Shown: one piece after another, positions 12,605 through 27,156 of the stretch
Layout of the letters: every line of letters begins with the position of its first letter
Numbering within the stretch: position 1 is the first letter of the stretch
Assembly (NCBI RefSeq): GCF_038396675.1
Contig: NC_088920.1
Span: 30,746,001-30,810,000 of the forward strand
Reading direction: 5' to 3'
DNA: 64,000 nt
Source: Hydra vulgaris
Lineage: Eukaryota > Cnidaria > Hydrozoa > Anthoathecata > Hydridae
Position numbers and translations under genes: made by a program
Notes under the pieces: generated by a model
The model's input: only the letters and a program-made list of their open reading frames with translations
Databases searched by the model: none
What the model was told of the DNA's origin: nothing

Positions 12605-13410
12605 TTCATTCAATAATAAGATTAAAACTTAATTTTTTAACTGATGACGTTGTTCTTTAGTTTTTTCAATTCGCTTATTACATAGTTTTTTATTCGCTTT
12701 TTTTATTTTAAACTTTTTATTTACAATTAAGATTTTAAACCAACAAATGCTGTTTATCTTTAGTTAGAAAAGTAACAAAGATTTTAGCATAGTAATTATT
12801 CAAAAAATGAATTTTGTGGAGGTAAATGTCATTTAGAAATTACTTTTAAAAAAAGAAAAAAAAGTTTTTTATTAAGGTAATTAAAAATACTTTAATAAAC
12901 TAAATTTGCCTTTTATGCATTTTAGTGTAAGCATTTTATTATTAATTAAGTTAATAAATCATTTATGCTTATAAATGTTAAAAATTATTTGCAATTTTTA
13001 AATTTACGAATCAAAAATTTTAATAAACAAATAAAAGAAGTTTAATTTAGTAAAAAAAAATTTACAAATACAAAAATCAATTTTTTTAAATTTACACATA
13101 TTAAAGTTACAACTTAGAGAAATTTGTCGCTCTATTTGTCTAAAGCAACAAAATCTTTTTTAACAACGAAAATTTTTAAATTTTTAACATTCTATTTGAA
13201 AAAAGTTCTATTCTATTGAAAAACGTTTCGCTTCAAAGACCTTAATATTTTTGAGAGACTTTGACGTTCTATTAATAATTTAGATTCAAGTCAATAAAAT
13301 AAAAGCGACAACAAAATGCCTTGTATGGAAAATACTATTAAAAAAAAAAAAATATGGAAAATTTCAATCAAAAACTTTTGTAACTTTATTTGAGAAACAC
13401 AAAGTAACAA
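12605..13410. other. AT-rich sequence upstream of the hAT frame
   Basis: No gene is seen. It may include the 5' end of the hAT element, but no convincing terminal repeat was found. Confidence 0.35.
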
Positions 13411-14752
13411 GTGTGCAAAACTATAGTCAACAATGCATCAATAATAAGTGAAAGTTCTCATCAGTCTACATCCGTAGTAAGTAAAAGTCCTCATCAGTCT
13501 ATATCAGCAGTAAATGAAAGTCCTCATCAGTCTACATCAGTAGTGAGCCAAAGTCCTTCTCAGTCTACATCAGCAGTAAGTGAAAGTCCTCATCAGTCTA
13601 CATCAGTAGTATACCAAAGTCCTCATCAGCCTAGAACAGCAGTAAGCGGAAACAATGTATACGCAGTCGCTTTAACTTCAGTTCTTTGGAAAAAGAAAAA
13701 AAAAGTAAGTCAAACCAGCCCACATACCAATCAAAAATGTAGAAGACCTACGACCTAAAACAACAGAAAAGTATGAGGTATTATTTCCCAATTTTTTTTA
13801 TTCGTCATCAAAACAAGGTTGGTTTTGTAAAGTTTGCATATTGTTTGCCCCTGGAAAAAAAAGTAATCGTGCATTTATTGAAAACCCTGGCAAATTTGCA
13901 GATCACCCCTCGGAGCGTGCTAATGATCACTTTAATACGCATAGGCATACTATAGCTTTAAAAAATAAACAAGCTTTTGATGAAATGGCTAAGCAAGACT
14001 CGAATATCTGGAAAATGCTGCGTGAAAATACCCTTGCAAAAGAAACATTAAAAACAAATAACTCTCGCTTTTTTATTTAAACCTTCTTTCGAGTCTCGCA
14101 TTTGTTAATCATGAAAAACTGGGCACGTACTCATAATTTTTCAGACATTATTAAACTTATTGCTGCGTGTGGTTGTAAGGAAGTTAAGGTGCACATTTTG
14201 TCTAGCCCAGCAAATGCAGCATACATGTCACGGGAATATATTGCTAAGTATATAAATCTTATCTTTGATTTTGTCAAAAATCCTTTACTCCAGTCACTTA
14301 GAAATAATGGGAGTTTTTCTTTTTTTTCGGATGAAACTTCTGACATTACTTCAATTGAAAAGTTAACTATACATGCCACTTTCAAACACAACGGCATCGT
14401 AAAAGAACATTTTATAGGAATAGTTCCTTTAAGTAAGCTCACCGGCTCTGGTCTATCAGCTCCAAATGTTTTTGATGTTACTCATAATTTTTTTAGAGCT
14501 AATAATATCTCATTTAAAAATGCTCGCTTTGCTTGTATAGACACAACAAGCATCAATTCTGGTATAAAAGGAGGTTTAAAAGCCTATATCGAGAATGCTG
14601 TGCCACTGTGTGTTTGGGTTGGGTGTACTAGTCATAAACTTGGGTTATGTTTTAAACATATTTTAAAGGTCTTTCCTACTATTATGGAGGTAGATTTTTT
14701 TTTACTTAACCTATGGAATTTTTTTAAGTACCGCACACTAGCCATGAATTTT
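13411..14752 (+). pseudogene. hAT-family transposase, 3' truncated
   Basis: The first part is an 11-residue repeat region (13444-13645). It runs into a BED/TTF-type zinc finger, GWFCKVCILFAPGKK..FADHP..HFNTHRHTIA (about 13815-13960). Then come WKMLRENTLAKE (about 14010-14045), FFSDETSDITSIEKL (first catalytic Asp, about 14325-14360), GIVPLSKLTGSGLSAPN and WVGCTSHKLGLCFKH (about 14615-14660), and LWNFFKYRTLAMNF up to 14752. Frame breaks lie between 13758 and 13841 and at the stop near 14080. After 14752 the sequence changes abruptly to GACGTCC repeats, so the C-terminal half, including the dimerisation region, is gone. It is interpreted as cut by the neighbouring EnSpm-like element. Confidence 0.8.
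13444..13645 (+). repeat. 33-bp coding minisatellite
   Basis: Six imperfect 33-bp units encode variants of ESPHQSTSVVS upstream of the hAT zinc finger. The frame is kept across all units although the rest of the gene is broken. Confidence 0.8.
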
Positions 14753-14754
14753 GC

Positions 14755-15000
14755 AGACGTCCGTGGGACGTCTGCAAAAGGTCCAATTTGGTCCTTGGGA
14801 CGTCTCACGGGACGACTTAGGGACGTCCTCCAGACGTACCAAATCAAACGCTTTTCGTCCGTCCAACGGGGATCTAAAGGGACGTCCGTAGGACGACCTT
14901 GAAGGACGTCTATAGCATGTCATACGGACGTTTTCCACAAGTCCCGGATCCTTATTCAGGCAGTTAAAAATACGTCTTCGGCACGTCCTAAAATCATTTT
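14755..15000. repeat. Left subterminal GACGTC repeats
   Basis: The block starts with a hairpin: arms TTTTGCAGACGTCC and GGACGTCTGCAAAA around GTG (about 14750-14780). At least eight further ACGTC/GACGT motifs follow. GC content is far above the surroundings. Confidence 0.8.
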
Positions 15001-15385
15001 AAACATTCGTTGAATCCGAAAATTTAAATTACTCTTATAAGTAAGACTTGCAACTATAACCCTTATAACCCATGTAAGTGCTACTTTTATAAAAACATAC
15101 ATTATTCAGTACTAAATACTATAATTATATATAACCTTACAAGACAAAGTAATAGTATAATAATGCATTTATACAAAACATTTATTCTTATAAACTGAAG
15201 AACTGTTTTGAATTCTGTTGGTTGTGTATACATGCGCTAGAATAAGAAAAATTAAAAAACGGTTTATAACTTAAAAAAATGTATTTACAAAATGAAAAAA
15301 TAAAAGTAATCATAAATAATATTGCTTGTCTGATGTGAAACCACAAAGACAGAACCAGTTTTATACGAGAAGATCCATTTATTAA

Positions 15386-18190
15386 TTATGTAACTACAGG
15401 ATTTCTCATTGCTTTATTTCGAATCGCTCGTTTTAAAATATCACCAATGTGATAATCTAATCGATCTTTATGAAGGTCTTCCTTGCTGCTGTTAAGTAGA
15501 GCACCTACAACACAAAACATTAAAAATAAAAAGTCACAAGAAAGCCGCTAAATCACAAATTTTAATACTAATATTTATTTGTGTTTTATATAAATAAAAA
15601 TATAATAAGCCTTCAAAATGTGCAAAAAAATGATTTTAAATTGATTAAACACGCCTCCTTTTCATATATCGCTGATATTGCGCTATGATGACTATAACAC
15701 TTTTTAAAATAGAAGCATAATGGAAAAATTAGCCTTAAATCAAAACGCTTGTAACACAAGTTATGCTCAAAAATAATTTAAACAACTTTCACACAATAAA
15801 TTTATTACATTCATATACCTGTCAAACACAAATAGTGAAGTGTCTTTGAAAAAGACTGCTTCTTCTTTAAACCATACAGACTAAAATCATTCTGTATTTC
15901 CCGCGACATCATTCCATCAAGAGCAAGCCTTACTGCCGTTCTTGCGTCTTTTCCTCCAATTTCTTTTATGTTTTTTCTAAAGAAATTACCCAAGACAGAA
16001 ATTTAAAAAACTTTATTAAAAACATTAATTAAGTGTAAAAATAACCAACAAAGAAATTAAATCAAAATATTTAAAAAACTTTTTGTTTTTATAAGCTATT
16101 CATGCAAAATAAAATTTTTTTTTTTTGAAAATAATTTCTGTAATTTTGATACTTTGAAACGAAGTTCTTAATTTATTATAATCTTAAACTATTAATTGAA
16201 CAAATATAAAAATTTATAAAACTGCAAGTGTTTAAAATAATTGTAACTGTTGGTAAGAATTTAAAACAACCTTCTTTTGAAAATATGCATTGTCTTTGAG
16301 TTTACTCTCTTCTGCCTCAAATTCTGCAATGCTTTGGAGCACTTCTAGACTGCCTGAATCATTATTTACTGCCATATCATTATCTCAAAGCAATCCAAGT
16401 GTTTCAGAAATGTTTTTTTGATTTTCTTCTAATTTTGCTAGCCGCATAAGCACAGTGTATTGAAATTCTATAAGGAAATAGCCTTGCATTACCAAAATAA
16501 TTTAATACTTAAGTTATAAGCTATGAGGCATCATGATAGGGTAGAAAAAATCCTGAGGGCTATTGAATCAATAATGAGTTTGGGGACCGACGAGTTTATT
16601 ATAGGGTTGCAAAAATTGAACAAGGGATGTGGCTGCAAGACATTGAAATATAAAACAATTGAATTTACTTTCTCAGTATTTATTATATTTTTCAATGTCA
16701 TCTAAACCCCAACCCCAGAAAATATCTTATTATACATCATGTCTAATATCCATCTGAAGGTATATAAATATTACATAGAAGAATAGAAAAAAATACTTTA
16801 AAGTGCTTACGTTTGGTAGACATCTCCTTGAAAGAAGTTCCACCATCAGTATATGTTTTAAATTTCCCACATCTATTTATTGTTGCTATTATTGGATTTA
16901 CCGAAAAAGATACTCTTGTCGGTGATGGTGATGGACATGTTACAAAAAACTTTTTAGAATCAGTTCCTAAAAAAAATGTTAAAATATGGTTATATATTGG
17001 AACAAGTTAAGGAAATAAAACTTTATATCGAAAACAAAATTTAAAAAAAGTTCATTAAAAATAAAGTTGAGTGACTTTAACTAAGTGACTTTAACCCGAA
17101 CAAAGAAATCTGGTCGAGTTAGAAAAAAAAAAATCTAACATAATATATGCCTCTATTGGTTCTATTAACAAAAAAACAATTTCTCAAATAGTGGAAAATA
17201 TATCTTTACAAGCAGCTAAAGATAGCAAATAATTTGCATAAAGTAATTAAGACATACATTAAAATAATTCTTCACCTTTTGAGCTACTTGTTGGTGTATG
17301 GAAGTTGGAAGTTTCCAGTTGTGGAAATTGAGGTAAGGTATCTTCTTCTGATATTAGGGCCATTGACCGCTTGCGTTTTATAACTGGAATTGCAACACAT
17401 TTATCTATTTAAAAAAAATGAGTGTTTTTTTTATAAAAAAAAACAACAAAAAAATCAAAAAAAGCATTATAAAAGTGAACAAAATAAATTCAATAATTTT
17501 TTGCATTATTTTTATTATTATAACAAAATTAAAAAAAAAACACTCCAGAAACAAAATTAATGACACTTTGTCTTAAGCAGCGGCCCAGTTCATTGTGGTT
17601 TGGGTTTTACAGTTAAAAGGTTTAGAAAGGGTTGTAACCACAATTATAAAAAGAATAACAAAATGCCTACTTGACTGTAGTGGCCTTCTCAGCCTTAAGG
17701 TTGCAAATTTCATAAAAATAAACAAATAATAATAGTTTCTACATGTTCGATAGAGTAGGGCAGTAATTATGTTTTTGTCAACATTTCAAAAAAATTATAA
17801 TGAAATATGGATCATAATTTATCAGCATATTTGGACGACACAAAAATTATTATGAACTTTTAATTAATAAAATAAATTAACAAACCAATTTTTTCTTCCA
17901 TTTCTGAATCACTTTTTTCAGTGTCAACTTCTGTATCATTCCCTGTAGTAGACAAAAAACTTATCATATCTTGCGCCACTGATTTGAACCCAGATTCCAA
18001 TAATACTTTCACTATCACCAATTTTGTCCAGTTGCTCTCAAGAGAAGACAATCGAGAAATATATAAACTTAATAATTTATGTTTTGGTAGCCAGTACAGA
18101 ATCATACTTTCTAAATCCACCCAAGGACATGGAGCGAGAGTTTTCACTTTTTGCTTGTTTTCAATAATAACCAGAGCTGACCATAGTTGA
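15386..18190 (-). pseudogene. DUF4806-like gene of the EnSpm-like element
   Basis: Six minus-strand exons with GT/AG borders: 17886-18190 (LWSALVIIENKQKVKT..YWLPKHKLL), 17276-17404 (CVAIPVIKRKRSMALIS), 16811-16966 (SKKFFVTCPSPSPTRV), 16271-16467 (YTVLMRLAKLEENQKN), 15819-15976 (KEIGGKDARTAVRLALDGMM), and 15386-15504 (LDYHIGDILKRAIRNK) ending in TAA with AATAAA just after. The GGKD..AVR..L..E motif and the N-terminal W..V..YW pattern match DUF4806 proteins, which in cnidarians and fish often accompany EnSpm elements. One in-frame TGA (plus strand 16384-16386) breaks exon 4. The first exon with a start codon was not found. Function is unknown; a role in transposition is inferred from location only. 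Confidence 0.7.
17570..17720 (+). repeat. Short repeat shared with 37590-37680
   Basis: CTGTAGTGGCCTTCTC (about 17677-17692) also occurs at about 37642-37657 within similar sequence. It lies in an intron of the DUF4806-like gene and may be a small SINE or MITE copy. No clear promoter boxes are seen. Confidence 0.3.
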
Positions 18191-18792
18191 CTAAAAGATA
18201 TTTTGATAAAAGAATAAAACAAAAATATTAATATATTGGAAAAATATTCTATTATTAAACTAAACATACTAATGATAAAAAGATTAGTCTAATTGGTAAT
18301 ATATACACATTTAATTTGTTATTAACAAAAACAGAATAATTTCAAAGTAACTTTTTAAAAACTATCAAAAAGTTTAAATTTGATATAAGTTATAAATAAT
18401 TAAGTGATATATTTATTTGTCATAAATTATAATAAATATTAGAAATATTTGCTTAAAACTCTAACTTGCAAGGCAGTTCCAGCGTGCAATTCATAACTAT
18501 TATGAGCAAAATATTTAAATTATTGTTTTAAGTTTGAATAAAACCAATAGAAAAATAGTCTTATAAATACTGATGTTAAATGCATAATCATTAAAATACA
18601 ATGATATCAATATTTTTTACAAAACTTTGTTTATAACATTATTTAATAATGAAATTGTAGACTCTTATATTCTTATATTTATTTCAATTTTTCAGAAAAT
18701 AACCATATACTGATCTTGACTAAAATTACAATATATACAATATATACAACAGTAACTGCAAAAAAATGTTTCATTGAGTTTTTTAAACTAAT

Positions 18793-21137
18793 TTAAAGAT
18801 CTTCTAGAAGAGGAATTACAATGAAACCACTCTTGTATGGTAAACTCACACATTTTCTAATCAAATCTGATTTCTGTTTTCTGCAGTAAATAAAGTGAGC
18901 ATATTTTTTGACATTATAAATGTTTAATTCTTTTGAATCAATAAAACAATGGAAAAAGGATATATATGTAAATATTTATATAAATATTGTAAATCATTAT
19001 ATAACCGGCATCTGTAGCTTCCATCATATCTTTTTTCAGTAATTTATACAACACCATTGTTAACCAAAAAGCAGGAGTCCTTAATTCCTACATTGATCTT
19101 TGATACAAAATCCTCTTTTAAACAAGATACATCATTGAGCTCACTAAGCCTATTTGCAATCTGGGAAACTGGGTTATGCTTACCACGTACAAGAGGCTTC
19201 AACTTTTGTAAATAATTTTCAAACTGGAATGCAGAAACATCATGTAGGTTAGAGCTAAAATGCTCTACATCATCAGTGATGTGTAATAAGGAATGTACAT
19301 TATACACAACAAAAGTATTACCATAATGTTGCTTTGCATTATTTACAAAATAATAAATTAATTCTTTAGCTGAAGACAAATCTTCAAGACACTTGACAGT
19401 GTTTTCACATAGCATTCTAATGGCCAGAGATAAACTTAAAAAATGCTTATAACATTCTTTGCTGAGAATACCTTTCAAAACAATTATGCCAGTGTAAAAA
19501 AGAAAACTTCTTAACTCAGTCGATTTCCATCTGTCCAATTCTGAAAGAGACCTTGGTTGACGAACAAAATCAGTAGGCAATGTGCCATTCAAAGCAACTA
19601 AACGATTAGACAAAACATTTTAGATCTAGCAGGTGCATCACATGTAAAACAAAATATAGATATCTCATAGTGATTGCCATTTATTTGGACTGGTTTAGCA
19701 ACTAGTTCTTTTAACTCTTTTATGAAATCAAATAGAAGAACATTTGGTTTTTTGTTACCACCAAAAATCCCAACAACAAAAGGATTAAAAACCCCAAACT
19801 GGACCAAAATCGGCCAAAGTTGATAGGAGCTTGACTTCCATAATGGGATACCATCAATATTTATTTTCAGATTAATTTTTTTTGAATTATGATTATGAAG
19901 AGTTAAAACCCTCTCTAAATTGGTTTTTTTATGCCAAAATAAATATATTTTCCATCATTATTTTGAAATTGAATCATATTTGATTGTTTTGTGCCTAATT
20001 TGGTACGGGAATCTTTTGGTAAGGAACAACCTTTTTCAACAAAAATTTGGATAAAATCGTTTATACATTGTCTTGTTAGAGAGTGTTTTAAAGCTAAAGA
20101 TTTTATATCTCCCCAAAGTTTTTTGTCAAATTGATATTCATCAGCTAACATGGAACTATTTGAGCTATTTTCACAAACTAAATCTGAACACAAACCACAA
20201 ACATTTTCAAAATCAACATCATTAACATTATTTGCTTGTGAAGAAACACCTTCAGACTCAGAATAAATTATATTGAAGAGGAAATGTATTATATGAACAC
20301 GAATCAATAACATTTTCTAATTCAGTATTATTAACTTTTTCCAAAGAAAAACTTTTAGATTCAGATATGTTACTTGAATCACACAAAATATTATTCTGGT
20401 TCATGAAAGATTCTATCACACTGTTATCACTTTTTGATCCAACCTCATTAGACAACATAACTACAGAATTCCTTTGATTACGCCAACGTCTGTACCTTTT
20501 CCTTAGAATATAGCAAAACACATAAGATATATATATGCAATTTTAAAATTTATTAGACAAATGCGTAGAGGTAATAAGTGAAAATGAGTTCAATATGAAT
20601 TATTATAGCACTTGCCTAAGCCAACCAAAGAGAATCAGCAAAAACAAAATAAAAATAAGATGCAAGCTAACCAAGTAGAAAGAATATATTATTACGTTGA
20701 CTACGTATAGTTTATTTCTAAATAAGAATAGGTATATGCAGTCTTTATATTCTTTCTACGTGGACTGTAATCTGTAAGCTTAATGCAGTCTACTTAGAAT
20801 TCTAAGTTTATTAGTTATTAATAACTTATTAATAATTAATAAACTTACATTTATATTAATAACTAATATAAACAATTATTTTCTACTTAGACTACATATA
20901 AGTTGTTCTTATTATTAAAAGTATTTTATTCATAAGAATAACTTATTGGAAAAAGAGAAATGTAGTCTAAATTGGCAATATACTGATAGCAATATTATTT
21001 CTATATATTGATATATGTAGCAGCTGCAAATAGCCTTACGTAGCAGTTAAAATATAAACTAACTTTATTTAAAAGAAAGAATTATTGAAAGTTACCTCGC
21101 TTTTTTAAGTCAATTTTTCTTTGACTTTTTGTCGACA
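18793..21137 (-). pseudogene. EnSpm/CACTA (TNP2-like) transposase with internal deletion
   Basis: A likely first exon at 21094-21137 (MSTKSQRKIDLKKR, GT donor) is followed by RYRRWRNQRNS (about 20470-20500). Next are a helical segment, LTRQCINDFIQIF (about 20045-20085), LPKDSRTKLGT, and INIDGIPLWKSSSYQLWPI (about 19805-19865). That segment contains an Asp I take to be catalytic. At 19612-19625 TCDAPARSK jumps directly to SNRLVALNGTLPTDFVRQPR, which belongs near the family's C-terminal region. C-terminal motifs ELRSFLFYTG, YNVHSLLHITDDV and FENYLQKLKPLVRG follow to 19044, then a terminal exon ELNIYNVKKYAHF..IPLLEDL at 18793-18945. Frameshifts lie near 20275 and 19930. The missing middle should hold the remaining catalytic residues. 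Confidence 0.8.
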
Positions 21138-21234
21138 TGATAAATTTACGATGTTACGAAGTTATGAGTTAAATTAATAAAATTTCATAAACAAAAAAGG
21201 ACTGCACATTTAAGTAAAATCCGTTGTTTCGTAA

Positions 21235-21420
21235 ATCCTGGGGACGAATACAATAACTTAAAAAGGGACGTCCTGGGGACGCCGGTTTTTATATTATTTA
21301 ATAAAGAAATAAAAGGACGTCCTTAGGACGTTACATATACGTACCGGGACGGACTGACTTAAATGTAACGTGCGTAGGACGTCCTGCGGACGACGCATGT
21401 CCACCGGGACAGACATACAC
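21235..21420. repeat. Right subterminal GACGTC repeats
   Basis: Repeated GGGACGTCC, GGACGTCC and CGGGAC motifs in a GC-richer block mirror 14755-15000. The last clear motif is CACCGGGACAGAC near 21400. Confidence 0.75.
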
Positions 21421-21425
21421 GCTTT

Positions 21426-22680
21426 AAATAACCGTTTAAACTTTTTTGAAAAATATAATATATTTTTTATCATATTAAATATTACTTAAAATAATATTTC
21501 TTTTAACTATTATTATTTAAAAGCGAATTACACATTTAAAGGAGATCAATGTATCACATCGTTAATTATTTATTTTCAAATAAAAGATCATTGTTGTTTT
21601 CTTGGTAGCAAAGAAAAGTCGCGATTGCAAAGAAAGTTGATATTTAATCTGTTTTAAAATTTTGTATTTATAAAATATAAATTTTTTGTATTTTCATTAA
21701 ATTTTATTGGTACTGGGAATTGGCGCAACAAGATTTGCCTGGAAAATTTTGTTATGTGCGACCTTTTTTTTTTTTTACTCACCAGCCAACAGCAACCTAA
21801 ATACCCAATATTATGAAAACGCTGTATAAATTTTATTTCTGGCTAACACCCTGACATATGATGTTGTTTTTTTGTATTTTAATCAACAATTACGGTTTTA
21901 AATGGAGTGAACCTTTGAGGCAATGATCTACTTGTATCCTTAAAATGAATATCTCATTCTTCAATCGTTTTCGGCGTTTAACAGATCTTTCTCTTTTTCT
22001 ATATATTTATTGAGATCTTATTCTCAAGTAAAAATGGATTGTAACAAGCTAAGAATGAATTTCTAAATCTTCCAAAGCCATAATACTTACTTTATTTCTG
22101 TTGAAGAAATATAGCCAATTTTTTTAAAACTATATTTGCAAGAATAATACAAACATTCAAGTTCTTTGATGCGAATTTATGAATTGCTGAGCAGTAATCT
22201 TATTTAATTTTTTTAATTTTACAAAGGTAACTTATTGTTGACTTCATTAAAGACAACTACAATAACAAACACTAGTAAAGAAAACTTTGTATGATAAAAC
22301 TTGTCAACCACTGGGAGTTTCTGAAGAAGTTTATTAAATCTAGTTTGTTGCTTCTTGCTGCAATATATTTCATTTTATTTGGAATCTGAAACTAGTTTAC
22401 AAAATTAACTGTAAAGTACTTTATAAATAAGTTTTACAGTTAATTTTGTATTTAAATTACACTATATAAAACTAATTTTTGCTTCAATGCAAAATTTTGT
22501 TCATTCAAAATTTATCCAACCAAATTTTAAATTCAAATCTTAAAAATATTAGAAATAGAAGTACAAGACCAACCACCAAGAATTACAAAAACTTATTTGC
22601 TTTTAAACAATTTAGAAAAATATTTCTTAAAAATAATTAACAATATAATAAATAAAATAACAAACGAAAAAAAGTACCCT
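21426..22680. other. AT-rich sequence, nothing recognised
   Basis: No protein-like frame is evident. An inverted pair TACAAAATTAACTGTAAA / TTTACAGTTAATTTTGTA (about 22394-22450) forms a possible hairpin. The missing C-terminal half of the hAT gene is not here. Confidence 0.4.
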
Positions 22681-22689
22681 CTCTCCCCC

Positions 22690-22915
22690 GTCCCCCGCAA
22701 TAAACCTTATAATGGCTAAGATTCCTTTATTTTCAAAAAATATATAAAAATAAACATAATTATGTTAAAAATACAATATTTTATTTAAATTGAACTAAAA
22801 ACAATTATGCTAATTTGTCAGGTATTACATGCTTCTTTTTTAGGCACCACAACTGAGACTTATCAACTTAATCTTTTTTTAAATTTTGTTTTGTTTCAAT
22901 CTCATTAAGGGGGTA
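22690..22915 (+). repeat. Single copy of the 'ACTGAGACT' repeat
   Basis: The order TAATGGCTAAGATTCCTTTA, TTTCAAAAAATATATAAAAA, GTCAGGTATTACATGCTTC, CACAACTGAGACTTAT and TTTTGTTTTGTTTCAATCTC matches one unit of the array at 59320-60250. Confidence 0.7.
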
Positions 22916-23193
22916 CCCCCTCTGATTTTAAATCTAAGCATTTTTACAAAAAATGATTATTGGTAACATGCTTATATTGAAATAAGAATAATGGACTAAC
23001 TTTTTTTTTGAAAATCCAAATTGTTGCCATAGTAACCACAAAATATCCCTAAAATGACCAAAAAATGACTTTGCGCCGGCCAAAATACAAAGAAATTGAG
23101 TCAATCCGCCTTTCCATACTTAACCATAGTGTTGTTATAAGGCAGGTCTATAATATGAGTGGAACAGATTTTTAATAACTTTTTCTCACCACT

Positions 23194-23517
23194 GATGATA
23201 GGGGTATCTATGTTGGATATAAATATATATTGTATAAACATTTTTTATTTCACTCATTTTTAAACGAATATGTTCTTTTTTTTTTACCAATTATTTTTAT
23301 TCATATTTTACCCACATATTTTACCGCGACCACCTGCTAATCAGAAACCACCTGCCGCTAATTCGCTAATTTGCAAACCTCCTTATCCGTGCTCTTTTTA
23401 TTATAATGCCCCCTCTTTGGGTTTTTTATTTCTAACCTCCCTCCCTCTTTGGGTTTTTTATTTATGTGTACCGTTTTTCTTATGGTAGTATAAAAACGAT
23501 TAGATACCCCTATCATC
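23194..23517. mobile_element. Small MITE with 17-bp perfect terminal inverted repeats
   Basis: GATGATAGGGGTATCTA (23194-23210) is perfectly inverted at 23501-23517. The interior of about 290 bp is noncoding; an apparent 72-aa frame is low-complexity. The total length of 324 bp fits a MITE. No unambiguous target duplication was found, so the superfamily is unassigned. Confidence 0.65.
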
Positions 23518-23698
23518 ACACCACCAAAACAGGACGACCGAAGTTTAAGGTCAAATTTTTTATCATTTTATTGACCCAAAACATTTTTTTTTAAATTTAA
23601 ATAAGATCCATTTTATTCATATCATAGAGTATAATATGGACAACACTTCATGAAAATTTCATTAAAAAATATCATACCGTTCTCCAAATATATTGGCC

Positions 23699-23870
23699 GG
23701 TGTCATGAAATAAATTAACCCCCCTAATTAATTAACTCCCGTTGCGTAAAAAATTACCCAGGGAGTTAATCTTTTTCGAAATAGATTAACTCCCCTTGAA
23801 ATAAACTAACCCCTTTTGGCGAAACAAATTAACTCCCCATAATATTTTAACTCCCTTGCAACAACTTATG
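23699..23870 (+). repeat. CCGGTG-type terminal repeat, left copy
   Basis: CCGGTGTCATGAAATAAATT is followed by repeated TTAACTCCC / GAAATARATTAACTCCCC motifs. It is inverted relative to 30520-30697. The structure is that of a long terminal or subterminal inverted repeat of a DNA transposon. Confidence 0.6.
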
Positions 23871-23995
23871 CGAATTACAAAAAAAGTGTTTTAACTTGAT
23901 GTTTTCAAAATGTGTTGTTTTTAAATCTGTTAATTAGTTATTGATATGAATATAAATTATATTTCTACTATTAATATATCATATGTTAATAGTGG

Positions 23996-26159
<2,164 letters not shown>

Positions 26160-26344
26160 TGAATTTTCTTCCCAGGATTGTAATTAGTTAAATGTTTGTA
26201 TTTTCTAACCATATTAGGTAACTGTATGCACAAAATAATAACTTTTTCTCTATCAAAGAAAAAATATAATAACAATATATAAATATACAATATGTATCTA
26301 TATATCTATATCTATCTCTAACCGATTTTTTATGCTAAAATTTT

Positions 26345-27010
26345 GGTTCTCGTTTTTTTAACTCTTTTTCAGGCAGCGTGAGACAGACGTAGTTTTGTGG
26401 AGTTTCTTTTTAGAAACATATATACACATAGATACTTTTTGGAAAGAAGAAAAGCTAATCTTGATTTTTTAAATACTTTTATGCATGGTTACTAACTTTT
26501 TTATGGGATATTTTGTTCCTGAATATTAGGTTGATGTTCTCTCATGAATTTGTGGTCGAAGAAATGTAGAGTCCGTCTTTTTTATTATTAAAATAGTTTG
26601 CTTCATGCATTTTCTATGCACATGCCAAATTTCAAAGAAAAATAATTATAAGCAATTAGTTTAATTAGTGTTATACGAAGTATACCACTTTTTTCAGGTA
26701 GCCTTAGGCAAACGGTTTTTTGATGTGGTTCTTTTTAGAAGCATATATAAACCTTGACGACTTTTGAAAAGAAGAAAGGTTTGGCTTGATTTTTATATAA
26801 ATATTGTGTATCGCTACCATACTTTTTTATGGAGTATTTTGCTGAGAATTTTGCATGAAAATTTGGTTGATGTTGTCACTTGGATTTGTAGTCGAAGAAA
26901 TGTAGAGTCCGCTTTTTTTATTATTAAAATAGTTTGCTTTATGCATTTTCTATGAACATGCCAAATTTCAACGAAAAATAATTATAATCAATTAGTCTAA
27001 TTAGTGTTGG
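26345..27010 (+). repeat. Tandem duplication, about 325-bp units
   Basis: Two diverged copies (about 26352-26690 and 26691-27010) share, in order, TTTTTAGAARCATATATA, GAAAAGAAGAAA, GGTTGATGTT, CGAAGAAATGTAGAGTCCG, ATTATTAAAATAGTTTGCTT and ACATGCCAAATTTCAA. Confidence 0.85.
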
Positions 27011-27156
27011 ACTTTAGGTACCTAATTTCGGTTTTTCTGTTTGTTTATTTTTTGGTAAGCGAAATCCGGGTGGGGTTGAAATCCGGATAAGGGGGCGATT
27101 CAAATAAAAATCTTATTTTAAATTATTTTAATTTATATTATTAGATTTAATTTAAT

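Larger units (their letters stand above)
14750..21425 (-). mobile_element. EnSpm/CACTA-like DNA transposon, internally deleted
   Basis: The limits are inferred from blocks of palindromic GGACGTCC-type subterminal repeats at each end (14755-15000 and 21235-21420). They enclose two minus-strand genes typical of animal EnSpm elements: a DUF4806-like gene and a TNP2-like transposase. The left end abuts truncated hAT coding sequence. I could not identify matching terminal inverted repeats or target duplications, so the exact ends are approximate. The transposase lacks its catalytic middle, making this a non-autonomous derivative. Confidence 0.65.

Noticed and set aside
14736-14740. CACTA at the hAT/EnSpm border as the element terminus
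   Set aside because: hAT-like coding (RTLAMNF) continues through it to about 14752, and no TAGTG counterpart lies near 21425.
14131-14938. Minus-strand frames opposite the hAT gene
   Set aside because: They are shadows of the plus-strand transposase and of the GACGTC repeats.
23270-23488. 72-aa Phe/Pro-rich frame
   Set aside because: It lies within the MITE at 23194-23517, is low-complexity and has no homolog I know.
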